This document shows, one piece after another, positions 1 to 11,508 of a DNA stretch of 64,000 nucleotides. The notes under the pieces were generated by a model. It was not told the DNA's origin and did no database searches. It worked only from the letters and a program-made list of their open reading frames with translations. How positions within the stretch are numbered: position 1 is the first letter of the stretch; each line of letters starts with the position of its first letter. A program made the position numbers and the translations under genes. Source of the stretch: Molossus alvarezi (lineage: Eukaryota > Chordata > Mammalia > Chiroptera > Molossidae); the NCBI GenBank assembly GCA_037176705.1, contig CM073886.1:127378001-127442000 (forward strand), in the 5' to 3' direction.

Positions 1-70
1 GACCAGGAATCGAACCAGTGACCTCTTGGTGAAGGGTCGATGCTCAACCACTGAGCCACACCAGCCAGGC
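1..70 (-). mobile_element. VES-type SINE, head fragment cut by window edge
   Basis: Reverse complement of a VES SINE head. Read on the minus strand it starts 'gcctggctggtgtggctcag' and carries the A-box-like and B-box-like parts of a tRNA-derived promoter. The body and tail lie outside the window. The head belongs to the 'tgtggctcagtggttga' subtype (type B). Confidence 0.85.
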
Positions 71-879
71 TGTTCCAAAAATTTTTGTGTGTGATTTCAG
101 GATATTCACATCCTGCATAAAGCTCGGTGTTGCTCAAGACCTTGGCTTTAGAGGCAATGACAATGGTTTCTTTAGGGACCTGAGATGAGGTCATTATTGC
201 ATTTGAGTGCAAAATCCAACTCCCTGTCCGTTGTCTAAAAGGGATAAGATAGATCATATAAAAGCGTCATTGTCTCGTAAATGAAAGCCTAGGTATTTAT
301 CTGGGAAGGCCTGTTTTTATATGACATAAAATTCTTAGGGAAATTTATAGTTTGGAAACTCCATTGATCTGATTAACCAGTGGACAAGGCCATCAATTAA
401 AAATGAAAGATTCCCAAGAGGGGCCTCACTAATGTAAATTTTGTGCACGAGAGACCTTTTCAGCAGCTTTGGATCTTTCCTTACAAAGCTGTTTAGACAA
501 TGTCATGTGTTGCCACACTAAAGAAAACCACACACAATCGAATGTGACTCCAGAAGTCTTGAGGGTTAATGGTCTTCACTGAAGATTCATGGGAAGAGGG
601 GGAATGAGCGGCCTTGTAGAGGGAGATTGCTTTAAGGTCTTTTAAACATCTTTCCTGAGAATGTTGTTATCAACCAGCTAGGGTTCTATACACCAACACA
701 GAAGTGTGTGTGGTGGTGGTGGGATAACTTTGATGAATAATGAACAAGATCTGTGACATCTTTGAGGGTCAGTATCAAGCCCTGGAGTGAAGTCAAGGGA
801 CTCAGAGGCTATTTCTCTCTAGAGCTGGACTCGGGTCACTCCCTCACTTTGTTTGGTTCAGTAATAGTAAGGGCTCTGG
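71..879. other. No gene recognised
   Basis: AT-rich sequence with no repeat I can name. Short frames, for example the one at 753-974, have no recognisable protein features and run into the MIR remnant that follows. Confidence 0.5.
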
Positions 880-1040
880 AAGCTGAAGGTGTGCGTCCTA
901 TCTCCACCACTGGGAGTTATGCAACACTGGACATGTTAGTTAACCTTCCTATGTTTCAGTTTTCTCATTTGTGAAATGGAGTTGATTATAGTCTCACCTC
1001 ACAAGATTATTGTGAATATTGAATTAAGATGTGTACTTAG
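880..1040 (+). mobile_element. MIR SINE remnant
   Basis: The stretch resembles the MIR core and 3' half: 'cagttttctcatttgtgaaatgg' (read as two shorter blocks) is followed by 'acaagattattgtgaatatt', the usual order 'cctcatctgtaaaatgggg...ttgtgaggatt'. It is heavily diverged, as expected for this old mammal-wide element. Confidence 0.65.
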
Positions 1041-1070
1041 CATATTATTTGACATGTCCTAGCATGCTGA

Positions 1071-1136
1071 TTTTTTTTATCCTCACCCAAGGACGTTTTT
1101 TCATTTTTTGTTCAGATAGAGTGGGAGGGAGAGAGA

Positions 1137-1194
<58 letters not shown>

Positions 1195-1339
1195 TCGACG
1201 TGAAAGGGTCACATCGAGTGGTTGCCACCAGGGCTGGGGACAAACTGCAATGGAGGTACATGCCCTTAGCGGGAACCGAACCTGGGTCTCTTTGGACCGC
1301 AGGCTGATGCTCTAACCACTGAGAAAAACTGTCCAGGGT
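1071..1339 (-). mobile_element. VES-type SINE, full length, type A
   Basis: On the minus strand the element runs from a tRNA-like head (near 1339) to an A-rich tail (near 1071). A (GA)n run at 1115-1191 has expanded the pyrimidine-rich part of the body. It is flanked by the direct repeat 'gcatgctga' at 1062-1070 and 1340-1348, which I read as the target-site duplication. The head is degraded ('actgagaaaaactgtccaggg'), so this copy is not recent. The long frame across it is a read-through of the SINE and not a gene. Confidence 0.9.
1115..1191. repeat. (GA)n microsatellite inside a SINE
   Basis: More than 30 GA units with few interruptions, grown from the CT/GA-rich part of the VES body. Confidence 0.9.
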
Positions 1340-1830
1340 GCATGCTGAGTTTTTAAGTCAGGCTTGAGAAATGGTAGCTTTTAATATAATATTTATTATT
1401 GTTGTTAACTGTAAGAAGTGGTAACTATTTCACATATGGTTCTTAAAAAAAAATGGCCAAATTTTTAGTGTTTGCCCATTTCTGTGGTATAAACACTCTC
1501 GCTGTGGTTGATTCAGGCTACCACCAACATGATGTCAGCCAGATGACCACATTCCTGAAATTTTAACTATTGGCTTTTGTGGGCTGGGATGAGCCAGCTC
1601 CAGCATAGCACTGAATGGAAGACTATCACTGAAAATGGCACCTGGCCACTTATTTACTCTTAAGTATTTATTTAAAAATTTATGCTTATAAGTTTAAATT
1701 ACATTACAGTTGTTCCTCTGTTAGCAACTGAGGAGAAGATTAATAATGAATCTATTTAGTTGAATTTCAAACAGATGTGATAATTCTGTCATTGGCTATA
1801 GCCATTGTCTTGGTGATTGGTGTTACAAAT
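1340..1830. other. No gene recognised
   Basis: AT-rich sequence after the first SINE. No repeat family or exon signature stands out. Confidence 0.5.
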
Positions 1831-1905
1831 GGATATATCTATATATCTCTCTATCAATCTCTCTCTCTCTCTATATATATATTTACATTTATCTTTATAT
1901 CTATA

Positions 1906-1948
<43 letters not shown>

Positions 1949-1959
1949 ATGTATCTATC
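1831..1959. repeat. Compound (TCTA)n/(CT)n microsatellite
   Basis: Mixed TA and CT runs lead into about eleven near-perfect CTAT/TATC units at 1907-1948. The next SINE is inserted just beyond it. Confidence 0.9.
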
Positions 1960-1973
1960 ATCATCTATTTATT

Positions 1974-2220
1974 ATTTATTTTTTATTTTTTTATCCTCAC
2001 CCGAGGACATTCTTTCCATTTTTTGTTCAGATAGAGTGGGAGGGAGAGAGAAAGAGAGAAACATCGACGTGAAGGGACACATCGAGTAGCTGCCACCCGC
2101 ACGACCAACCAGGGCCGGGGACAAACTGCAACCGAGGTACGTGCCCTTAGTGGGAACCGAACCCGGGTCTCTCCGGACCGCAGGCCGACGCTCTAACCGC
2201 TGAGCCAAACCGGCCAGGGC
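1974..2220 (-). mobile_element. VES-type SINE, full length, type A, young-looking
   Basis: A complete minus-strand copy, with the head ending at 2220 ('ccggccagggc') and the A-tail at about 1974-1990. A perfect 14-bp TSD, 'atcatctatttatt', lies at 1960-1973 and 2221-2234. The A-box-like and B-box-like segments ('tggctcagcggttagagcg' and 'gggttcggttcccact' on the minus strand) are well preserved. The intact TSD and near-consensus head suggest a fairly recent insertion. Confidence 0.95.
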
Positions 2221-2519
2221 ATCATCTATTTATTTTTAAAGCACCATCTAAAGAACTGAAAGAATCTGAAAAAAATCTCATTTGTATCTTTTCTTCTTTT
2301 TAAAAATGTTTTGTTGAGACATTTCCCTTAAACATTTCCCCCGCTGAGAACCAGCGTTGTTTCTTTGGTGTAAATGTTTTATGGAAATCCAGTCCTAGTC
2401 ATTTGAGTGGCAGATGCTCAGCTTTTATACGTGTTTATCTTTATATATGATTATATGTTTATTTGCATTGATATTTTAGACAATTGGAGCTATTTTGTTT
2501 GGAGCTATAGTGCTCATTT

Positions 2520-2672
2520 ATTGTTTACTTTTTGGTTGTCTGTGTCCTCTACTAGAATATAAGCTCCATTACAGTAGGGATTATATTATTGCCTTCATTA
2601 CTTTTTATTGTCAGTATCTACAGTGGTACCTTGGACATAATAGTGGTTCTTTAACATTTGATGAATGAATGA
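2520..2672 (+). mobile_element. L2 LINE 3' end remnant
   Basis: Contains 'ctagaatataagctccatta', then a 'tatctacagtg...ggacataatagtgg' block, and ends in 'gatgaatgaatgaa'. That is the order of the L2 3' end (agaatgtaagctcc, cctggcacatagtagg, gaatgaatga). A degenerate AAAT run follows to about 2700. Confidence 0.7.
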
Positions 2673-3562
2673 ATAAATAAATAATAAATAAGTAAATGAT
2701 ATATCTAAATATACTGAAAAATCATTCTTCTACTCTATTTAGAATGTAAGGACTTGGCTTTAATTTTTCTTTCCTTTAGCATTTTATGCCTTTTAACAAT
2801 TTTATTCAAGAGAGAAGGTAATAATAAGCTAAATGAACGCAGAAGTTTACAAATGGAAATTATGGGTTGGCCACGCAGTCACTGACATCTCCAGAAACTC
2901 AGAGAAGGTCACGTGGGTATAAAGGACCAATTTATTTCCCAAGTGTGTAAGTGTTTCTTCAAAAAGAATACATGCAGAAAGTCAACGCTCTATTGAAAAC
3001 TGAATGCTCTATTGGCATCTAACTAGGTGGGCAGTATTTCCTGAAAAATAAAATCTGCATAATTTATAGGGTAAGGTGAACAGTGAACCAAAAATCCAAT
3101 TTTCTTACTACAAAAGCAGATTCAGGATAGAATGCATCAAATTGTTTTGAAATCCCGAGAGTCTATAGACTGATGGTTGTAATTTTACAATTACATTATT
3201 TTATATCTATTTAAGACTGTCTAGCAAGCTCAATTCCCCAGATTGCTAGCTCCCCTTTTTCCATTTAATTAGTCTGAAGTGATCAAGGTCTGAAATTCAT
3301 TTAGGGGCTCTGGGACAGTTTTATTTGACAGAGAATCTCTTAATATGTGGCTCTTGAGTGCATTGAATGGTCATTAGGGACTGAGTGGGTAGAACAGCTT
3401 ATCGATATTATAGATTCTTTCTGAGATTGAAACTTGCTCCCAGAAGACTGTATGTCCTAATATGAAGCTAACTGAAAACACAAATCCATAACATTTGGAG
3501 TCACGGTGGTAGTAAACTTAGCTTTGAATTTTTTAATCTGAAGATGTCGTAAGATGGGACAT
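2673..3562. other. No gene recognised
   Basis: AT-rich, no repeat that I can name with confidence, no coding signal. Confidence 0.5.
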
Positions 3563-4199
3563 AGAAAATGAGTTACCTTGGTGGGAATGCAGACTGGTGC
3601 AGCCACTGTGGAAAACAATATGGTGTCACCTCAAAAAATTAAAAATTGAACTCCCATTTGACCCAGTGATCCCACTTCTAGGAATATACCCTAGGAAGCC
3701 TGAAACACCAATCAGAAAGAATATATGTACCCCCATCTTTGTAGCAGCACTATTTACAATCGCTGGGATCTGGAAACAGCCCAAGTGCCCATCAGTAGAC
3801 GAATGGATTAAAAAGCTGTGGTACATATACACAATGGAGTACTACGCAGCGGTAGGAAAGAAAGATCTCTTGTCCTTTGAGACTACATGGAGGGACCTGG
3901 AAAGTGTCATCCTAAGTGAAACAAGCCAAGCAGTGAAAGACAAATTTCATATGATCTCACTGATTTCTGGAATATAATGAACATAACAGTTTGAGGACAA
4001 TCCCCTAAGGAGTGGGGAGCTGAGAGAGGGATGAACAACAGAACTTAAATGCATGGAGGCATGAACAGTGGACATGGACAACAATCAGGGGAAGGGGCAG
4101 GGAGGGAAGGGGGAGGGGGGAATCAGTGGGGGGAAAAGGAGAATCATTTGTAACAAAAATTAATCAATAAAAAAAAAAAAAAGAAAATGAGTTACCTTG
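3563..4199 (+). mobile_element. Young LINE-1 insertion, 5' truncated (copy A)
   Basis: The insert occupies about 3581-4181: the last part of LINE-1 ORF2, the 3' UTR, an AATAAA-like signal and a poly(A) run at about 4168-4181. The 18-bp direct repeat 'agaaaatgagttaccttg' at 3563-3580 and 4182-4199 is a perfect TSD. The 3' UTR ends in a G-rich stretch and 'ttaatcaataaa', shared with copies B (ends near 16606) and C (ends near 27945). Perfect TSD and an open ORF2 tail show it is recent. Confidence 0.95.
3597..3977 (+). pseudogene. LINE-1 ORF2 C-terminal fragment
   Basis: A 126-residue open frame matches the C-terminal end of LINE-1 ORF2 protein, the endonuclease/reverse transcriptase of the element. 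Recognisable blocks include [28 protein letters not shown] and YTMEYYAA. Only the C-terminal tail remains. The endonuclease, reverse transcriptase and most of the cysteine-rich region are missing because of 5' truncation at insertion. The frame is open to its natural stop, but the fragment cannot be functional and the Met at its start is an internal codon. Confidence 0.93.
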
Positions 4200-4840
4200 A
4201 TGCCTTATAGGCCAATGAGAATTAAAACCAACTTTTATGTCAATAATGCTAGCTAAACGTAGTTAAGAGGGAATTTAGATCAGTGAAAACATGTTTCAAA
4301 ATAGCACACATTCTGAAAATGAAAAATCAGAGAATTCAAAATTATTAAGAAGGGTATATCTCATGTGTTTTTTTTACTACAAGAAAAATATGTATTTGAG
4401 AGGTACCTATCTGTCTATCTGTGTGTGTGTCTATTCATCTATCCACCCACTCCCCATCTTTCTCTTATTTATAAATATTAAATTAGCAGTTTATTGATAT
4501 GCTGGAGATTACACATATGGTAAGTACTAGGTAAAAAAATCTGTCATTGTTTTTATGACTGTGTCTAAATGCTTTTTTTTCCAGGATACTCACTATCTGT
4601 GCTATAGGTTGTTTTTATCACTATAATGTATCTATCAGTGAGCTTTCTGCACAATCACTAGTTGAGTAGGTATGACATTTCATGTATATAATTTCAAATG
4701 TTGGTGGTAAATTAGAATCTTGAGCTTCATATCCTTCTTTAAAATCAGATATTTTTAAAAAATCACATTATTTGAAAACTCATGATTTTTAATTAAAATT
4801 ATTTTCTAGTGGTGATTTTTTTCATGGTATTTACCTGATC
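4200..4840. other. No gene recognised
   Basis: AT-rich flank with a short degenerate CTAT/GTGT stretch near 4408-4440. Nothing else is recognisable. Confidence 0.5.
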
Positions 4841-4857
4841 TTAAAAATAAGTTTCAT

Positions 4858-5080
4858 GCCCTGGCCGGTTTGGCTCAGTGGTAGAGTGTCAGCCCGCAGA
4901 CCAATGAGTCTTGGGTTCGATTCTGGCCAAGGGCATCTACCTCGGTTGCAGATTGTCCCTGGCCCTGGTAGGGTCATGTGGGAGGCAACCAATCCATGTG
5001 TCTCTCTCACGTCGATATTTCTCTCTCTCTCCCTCCCACACATTCTGAAGATAAATAGAAAAATATCCTCGGGTAAGGAT
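4858..5080 (+). mobile_element. VES-type SINE, full length, type A
   Basis: A plus-strand copy beginning 'gccctggccggtttggctca' and ending 'atatcctcgggtaaggattt' plus A-tail (to about 5090). The flanks 4841-4857 and 5081-5097 (ttaaaaataagtttcat / ttaaaaaaaagcttcat) match at 15 of 17 positions, an aged TSD that merges with the tail. Confidence 0.93.
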
Positions 5081-5097
5081 TTAAAAAAAAGCTTCAT

Positions 5098-5818
5098 AAG
5101 AGACTAGATGAGTTATCTTCTTCTCTACACGTCACGAAAGCCAGTGGCCTCGCTCCTTCGCTCTCCTGCGGGCCATTCCCCAGCTCCTGGAGTCTCTCTT
5201 CCGAGCCCTGGGCCACTCCTCGGCTGACCCTTTGCGCCGCTTCTCCCTTAAAGCTCTGATTCGAGTCTGGACTAAACCCTCCTACTGGGCTTTCCTGTAG
5301 CCCACAGTAGGCAGACCAGAATTTTTATAAAAGTTCAGAAGAACGAAAAGACAGAGAAAACTTAAACTAGTCAAACTTGTATAACTCAGATTTCTGAGTT
5401 TACCATACTTAACTCATCCCCAAAACTCACAGACCCTATTCCATTCTGTAAGTTAGATCTCAAAGTAACCACCTCTTAGCTTACCCATATGCACCATCCT
5501 ATAGAAATAACCTGCTTTTCATCTTGTGACCAAGATCCAAAGATAGCTCTAAGCTTTTCCCGAGGCTCCACTTTCTGTTTACAGTGATGTGTTAATTCCA
5601 GGGTCCGGTATTGGGGAGATTGTAATGGTGGCCAGAATAAAGTCATCTCAGTCTGTGGTGCGATCCTGTCCTGTGTATACCAAGGCTGTGTAGGTCCCCA
5701 GAGGTATAAAATAAACATTAACAGTAAAATGAGCCTACCATCAATACAACTTCAGTTACATGGTTTCATCATCAGAATTCATTCCATTTCAAACGATGCA
5801 ACAGAATGTTTGCGATGT
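5098..5818. other. Unassigned segment with a GC-rich start
   Basis: 5140-5290 is GC-rich and has a TATA-like run ('tttttataaaag') at 5324. On the minus strand 5476-5718 has an open frame of 80 residues starting with a hydrophobic MFILYLWG, and it ends in a sequence that could be a splice donor. I cannot name the family. It could be an old LTR/ERV piece. Confidence 0.3.
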
Positions 5819-5847
5819 ACGTGTGTGTGTGTGTGTGTGTGTGTGTA
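5819..5847. repeat. (GT)n microsatellite
   Basis: About 14 GT units in a row. Confidence 0.95.
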
Positions 5848-5849
5848 GG

Positions 5850-6283
5850 GATGTGGAGAGGGCAGAGTGATCAATATTGTATGATCTTACTTATATATGG
5901 ACTTTAAACAACTTGAACCCATAGAAACAGGATAGAATGCTGGTTACCAGGAGCTTGGGTGTGGTGAAGTGAGGAAGTGTTGGTTAAAGGCTGCAAACTT
6001 CCAGCTTAGAAAATAAATAAGTTCTGGAAATCTAATGCACAGCATGATGACTATAGTTAATGAAACTGCTTTGTATACCTGAAATTTGCTAAGAGTGAAT
6101 CTTAAGTGTTCTTATTCCACCCCCCAAAAGTAACTATGCGAGGTGACGGATGTGTTAATTAATTAACTTAATTGTAGAAATCATTTCAAAATGTATACAT
6201 ATATCAAATCAGCACATTGTACACCTTAAATATATACAATTTTATTTGTCAATTATGCCTTAATAAAGTTGGAAAAAGGGTAT
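5850..6283 (+). mobile_element. Old LINE-1 3' UTR (L1MA-like)
   Basis: Shows the conserved L1MA-type 3' UTR order: 'tatgatcttacttatatatgg', 'ggttaccaggagcttgggtg', 'gatgactatagttaa', 'gtgttaattaattaactt', 'acattgtacaccttaaatat', 'caattatgccttaataaag'. It has no clear poly(A) left. The divergence fits a placental-wide LINE-1 subfamily. Confidence 0.85.
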
Positions 6284-6999
6284 TTTCTAGATTCTTATTT
6301 CACTACTTGTGTTCTGTTTCTGGGTCTTGTACATCCATCTATAGGAAAAACAAACATACTCAGTACTTACTTATCTATGGACATATAATGTTCAAATACT
6401 GCTTTTAACTTTTTCAAGTACTTCCACCTTCTATATTTAAGTATTGAGTTAATTTAACATGTTCACCAAATCTTAATAATAGTGTTAAAAAATGCAATTA
6501 TTTTTCTACCTTAGTAAAGATGTGTATTAGCACATTTTCAGACTACCAAGAATACTGTTAAATTCTTTATATCAATTTGAACAATGATTAAACCCATTTG
6601 AATATAAAATGGGGACTAGAGGAAGAAAGGACTAGTTATACATACAGGGTTGTTTTATTTTAAGCTTGTTGAAATAGTACAGTTGAGCTGATTCAAATAA
6701 AAAGAAGCTTCCAAAGTAAGTTTTTGGACTGCCTACTAGTTTGGAACCATCCACACGCCTGCTCCGTCCCCTTCATTTGGCTGTGCATGGGCTCTTTCTT
6801 TGTTTTCTTTAAAGTGATGTCTTCTTTGTTTGTTTCACTAAATGAGTCTCGCATCACTAGGTCTCAAATGTTAAAAAATGTACTTCAAACTCATTAATTG
6901 GATCTAATTTATTCAGAATGTCTGATGATGTGGTCTGATCCTGGCTCAAGCTTATTCTGCACAGTCTCTGAGAGAATGGGACCAGGTAAATTATTAGCC
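6284..6999. other. No gene recognised
   Basis: AT-rich, no clear repeat or exon. Confidence 0.5.
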
Positions 7000-7105
7000 T
7001 TAACAGAATCATAAGGAGAGCCATATTTCAGAAGAAGACATGGATGCTAAGGAACAGTCTCAAAGTCACGCAGTAATTAATAGTAGAGATAGGACTGCTG
7101 CCCAG
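7000..7105 (+). mobile_element. MIR SINE remnant
   Basis: Resembles the MIR core: 'tttcagaagaagacatggatgctaagg' (two blocks) and then 'caaagtcacgcagtaattaa', the equivalent of 'aaggtcacacagctagtaa'. Confidence 0.5.
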
Positions 7106-8263
7106 GACCCCTAATTCTTATCCAGAGGCAACTCATCAGAAGAAACTGTTTTCAGGCAATTGAGAAATTCCATTTGTATATAGAACTTGATGAATGCTTA
7201 CAATTTTTCAGATTCACCTACCCTTTATTGTATATATATGCTCCCCCCATGCCTAAGCGATGAGATGGGACTGTTTTACCCAATTTGGAGGTACAGATTT
7301 CTGACTAAATGAGGTTTGGGAGTAATTGAGAGAGTGAGAAGACCTTTGTAGGACTGGAGTGTCATTGTTAAGCAACTCAGAATTAAATGTAGTCACAGGG
7401 TAAACTGATATGAGGAGTGTGGCTGATGTTGTCAGAGGAAACAGACAAACAAGGAAAGGGTTTATGAAAAGGGTAAATAAGGGTTATGGAAGTGTTCGCC
7501 CATTTGGACATAGACTGGCCCACAGGATGTTAAAAGAAATCAATTTAACTCCATGTTTGTGTACATAGTAGGGACTGGTTGCTTACCCATTATAGACTTT
7601 AAAAGAACAAACAAGAAAGGAGACAATTTATGTCTGTCTTTTGAGTAACACAGAGGAAATGATTGGCCATGTAGACACAAGGGATTGCTTATAGGAGAGC
7701 TAGGCATCGTAATTCAGTTAGATTGTAATTGGGAATCAAGTGAGACCCAGAAAAGTAAAACTTATGATGATGATTGCCAAATTAAAGCAGAGAAAATGCT
7801 AAAAAGAAAGGTGATACTTAGGTATAAATTCAAGAAGTCCCAGGAAGACAAATTCAAAATAAAATGTGTGAATAATGAAATATAAAAGGCAAATGAGGGC
7901 TAGGAAAATTTACAGAATGAAGCTGAAACAGTATAAAATGATCATAAAAGCTACATTGGCAAAAGTGAACATCATCACACAAGAAGCTAACATACATGAA
8001 GTAAAACTCTTTTCAAGATTCTAGCATATAGATTCTCAGAGATGGATTGGACTGACCCTAGAAAAATGGCAAATAAAACCCATGGGTGGAAGAAGTGGGT
8101 ACATTGTTAAAACAAGAAAAAGAAATTTTAAGTTGGGTAGACAGCACATGTAGCTTAACCTGCCCTCTTAGCTTTGATGATAAAAGTGATTACTCTCCCT
8201 AGGGCTAGGGGAAAGGCCATAATTTATTTGAACCATAGGGAGATTCTGTATAGAGCATCACAT
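7106..8263. other. No gene recognised
   Basis: AT-rich and purine-rich sequence. The open frame at 7685-7885 is lysine-rich and has no recognisable domain. Confidence 0.45.
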
Positions 8264-8279
8264 AAAGATTGACCTGTTC

Positions 8280-8530
8280 TACCCTGGCTGGTTTGGCTCA
8301 GCGGTTAGAGCATTGGCCCTCGGACAAAAGAGTTGTGTGTTCAATTCTGATTGGGGCATGTACCTCAGTTAAGGTTAGTCCCCTGGCCCTGGTTGGGGTC
8401 ATGCAGGAGCAACCAATTGAAGTGTCTCTCTCATATCAATGTTTCTCTCTCTCTCCAGCTTCCACTCTATCTGAAGATAAATGGAAAAAATATCCTTGGG
8501 TGAGGATTAAAAAAAAAAAAAAAAAAAAAA
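8280..8530 (+). mobile_element. VES-type SINE, full length, type A
   Basis: The head starts 'accctggctggtttggctca' and the element ends in 'atccttgggtgagg' plus a run of about 20 A. A perfect 16-bp TSD, 'aaagattgacctgttc', lies at 8264-8279 and 8528-8543. Internal changes show moderate age despite the clean TSD. Confidence 0.95.
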
Positions 8531-8543
8531 GATTGACCTGTTC

Positions 8544-10320
8544 CTGAGTGGGAGGACTTTGCAACCCCTGACCTATAATGAATTGAATTTCATCTATTTA
8601 GTGGAAACGAACGTGGTATTGTTGATCAGAAACCTGGCTGCTTTTCTGAAGGACATCACACAAGCGTCGTTACTTGCCATCAGTGCACTTGGTCTGTAAT
8701 AACCACCACTTGCTGCATCTTTATGAACTGAACATGCTTTTGCATCAAGTTTAAGATATTGGTTATTAGACACATCGCCAGTTTAACAACTCCTTTTTGG
8801 GGAACCAAAATCTTCCATATTTATGCACACATTGATTTTCAGACACATCCTAGTTTATGAACTCCTAAAATATGAAAGAAATGCGATTACGTGATTGAGA
8901 ATACAAGAAATAGAGTGAATCAATAAGTAAAAATAGTTAATCCTTGTTTACTTGATTTGGAGACGAGCAGAGTCACAGGGAGTGAAGCGATAGTAGAGTA
9001 CCCTTCACCAGGCTATTGAATAATGCATTCCTCCACCTGGAGTGGTATAAACGGCTTTTGACAATGAGGACATGTGCCACCTTTCAAACAAATCACTAGA
9101 CCGTTTGCAAAGGTCTCATTTGTGAGGAGCTAGAAAGCAATGTAGCTTCCTCAGGTCAACTTTTGTTACTTATCCCAGAAACACATTCCCCAGCAAATAA
9201 GCCAAAATGTTGCTGAAGAGGCCAAACTGAATTGCTACTTCTGAGTTCTTGTTTAGAGTAGAAAGTGGAGGTATGGGGGGGAGAAGGTAGAACAGATATT
9301 GTTTCTTTTTATATATAATGCAGACATCAGGGATAATTGCAGTCACAGGTGTAAATAACTGGACTGAAGAGAGTGGCAAACTCCATAAGCAGCTCAGTTA
9401 TGGGCAGGGCGACACATTCCCAAGCTGTTGCTTGAGAATATTCCGATCACTCAAGGCACAGGATGGGTGGATGTATTTGTTTTTGTTTTGCATGTATGTG
9501 TTTTACATAAATCACATTTCTTGCTTCTGTAGAAATATAGCACACACATAATTATACATATTTACCTATAATGGGACTAAAATGTGTGCTCATGCAGTTT
9601 TACAACATCATAATTTCTTGAAAAATTAGGTTTCAAGTGATATGTGCAGTCAACTTTGGGCCAAGTGGATGTAGAAATGGGTCTCCGGTGCCAACTCTGA
9701 TTTGGACAGTAAACTGTCTACAGAGATAACTGCCAAAAATGTTCATCGTAGGTCAGAATTTCTTCTGTATGAACTTAGGGAAACATTTTCTGTATCAGGT
9801 ATATGGTGTGTCATATGACTAAAATCATCTTGAAATAAGCCAATAAATGATTTGTTTTTAAATATGCACATACTTAACATATTTTAACTTAATTAGATGT
9901 CTGTGGGCTAGAATTATACCATAGCGGATTCTGTAGGGTTTTTTTTTTTTTTGTATAGATCATGCACCCATTTATTCAGTCATTTATGCAGCTAAAATGA
10001 ATGGAACATGGCAGGAAATAGATGAGTAACGTTATAAAGTCATATCAAGGGTGCTCTTACTGTCGTAAGCCTATAGTGGGATGTGCCCTCCTGACTTGTC
10101 TAGGGAAAGGGGCAGGACAAACCCTTCAGGGGGAGAGCCATATAGTTTGGCTGAGGGTGCATGATTTGTTTAGAGCATGAGACTCCTTCGGAGAAGGTGC
10201 AGGCTCAGCAGTGCTTCTAACAAGTAGCTGGTGTATGAACTGTTAGTTACAAGTCTCCAAAAGATGAGCTTGTGCCAGTATTCAGAGCAATGCCTGGGTT
10301 TCTTCACTGACAAAGAATGA
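8544..10320. other. No gene recognised
   Basis: Mixed AT-rich sequence with a poly(T) run at 9939-9952. Frames at 9170-9379 and 9318-9551 overlap each other on opposite strands and look random. 9957-10040 may include the end of an old L2 or MIR, but this is not certain. Confidence 0.45.
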
Positions 10321-10335
10321 CCCCCCCCCCCCCCC
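10321..10335. repeat. Poly(C) run, 15 bases
   Basis: Uninterrupted homopolymer. Its true length is likely to be uncertain in an assembly. Confidence 0.9.
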
Positions 10336-10719
10336 GCAAAGTCAGCTGAACTAAGCAGTGTGTTTAGTGACCTTCTGGTGCAAGCTTCTTATCTCCTTGT
10401 GGACAAGAAATAAACAACATGCAGACTATTATCAGACGGGACCACAACTTGAAGACCATTCGAGTAGGAGACAGACTGGAAAAGGGAAAGACTGACTTCA
10501 GAAATTTAAGTTGGAGATCATTAAATAGATGAAACCAAATTAGTGTAGTACCAGTAGGAACAGAGAGAAGGGAACAAGTTCCAGGAATAACCTGGAGAAA
10601 AGTATATGGAACTCGGGGAATAGAAACGGGGTTGCTGAAGATAGTGGTTGCATATTCCAAAACTGTGGCATAGGCAGCTGTTATTTATCAACTCATGCAT
10701 ACATGAGGAGTTTGGTGGC

Positions 10720-11110
10720 CAGGTAATGGGGTTCAGTTCCGAACATGCTGTGTGAGAGAGAAACTATGCAAGAGCCCAGCAGATATTTCAATACACATGT
10801 CCGGAGCTCGGGCAAGAGGTCTTGATTGATAGATTTAAAAGTCAATGGAATTTACAGAAGGGGAAGTCTTAGTTGTATATAAAATTACCCAGGCAGAGTA
10901 AATAAAGTAGTAAGAGAAGAGAAGCAAGGATTGTATTTGGGGGATAACACTGATGCTTAGTTAGAAGAGGAGGAATCTTCAAGGACCAAGAAGGAGAAGT
11001 GGAAAAGGTTAGAAAAAAATTAGGAGAATGTTATTTGAGTCAATAAGGAAAGAAAAGCAAAAAAAGAAAAAAGAGTTTCAAGGAGAGAGTGAACATGGTC
11101 AGATGCTTGG
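10720..11110 (-). mobile_element. Possible L2 LINE remnant
   Basis: The segment near 10780-10860 ('tgtccggagctcgggcaagagg' read in parts) resembles the reverse complement of the L2 reverse-transcriptase region. The similarity is patchy. It lies next to a clearer L2 3' end in the same orientation. Confidence 0.4.
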
Positions 11111-11134
11111 TAATGATTTCAAACGTTATTGAAT

Positions 11135-11290
11135 TAGAAAATTGTTCATTTATTCAACAGTTATTTATGGAGTGCCTATTATAAATGTACTAAATGCTGG
11201 AGATTCAATGAGAGGGAACAAACATAAATCTGTTTTTCTTTCCTGGAACTTATAGTTTTCTGGGGGAGAGAGGCACTAATCAAAGAACTA
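11135..11290 (-). mobile_element. L2 LINE 3' end remnant
   Basis: Reads 'ttcatttattcaacag', 'tggagtgcctattata', 'aatgctggagattcaatgag', then 'ctggaacttatagttttctgg', the reverse complement of the L2 3' end. It lies directly before the retroviral LTR. Confidence 0.75.
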
Positions 11291-11354
11291 CTGAAGTAAA
11301 TATAAAATTGAAACTCTGATAACTTTCATTTTTAACTTTCAGAGTTTATTTGAG

Positions 11355-11508
11355 CCTGGCCAGTGTGGCGGGTGGGTTGGGCAGTGTCCCGTGGACTGAA
11401 GTGTTGGCAGTTCAGTGGGGGGCATGCAGGAGGCAGCTGATGTTATGCTCTCGCATCAGTATTTCTCTCTCCTTAAAAATCAGTACAAACTGAAAAACTT
11501 TTCTGGGT
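11355..11508 (+). mobile_element. VES-type SINE, degraded and internally deleted
   Basis: Head 'gcctggccagtgtgg' with much of the middle missing. It retains 'ggggcatgcaggaggcagct', 'atcagtatttctctctcc' and an end with 'ttttctgggtaaaaaaa'. It sits inside the retroviral LTR near the AATAAA signal, so it inserted after the provirus did. Confidence 0.75.

Noticed and set aside
1031..1315. Arg/Glu-rich coding frame
   Set aside because: It is a read-through of a SINE and its (GA)n run. The RERERE pattern is a translation of the microsatellite.
4858..4930. tRNA gene
   Set aside because: A- and B-box-like sequences are present, but they belong to the VES SINE head. The cloverleaf is not intact and the same head recurs more than 20 times.
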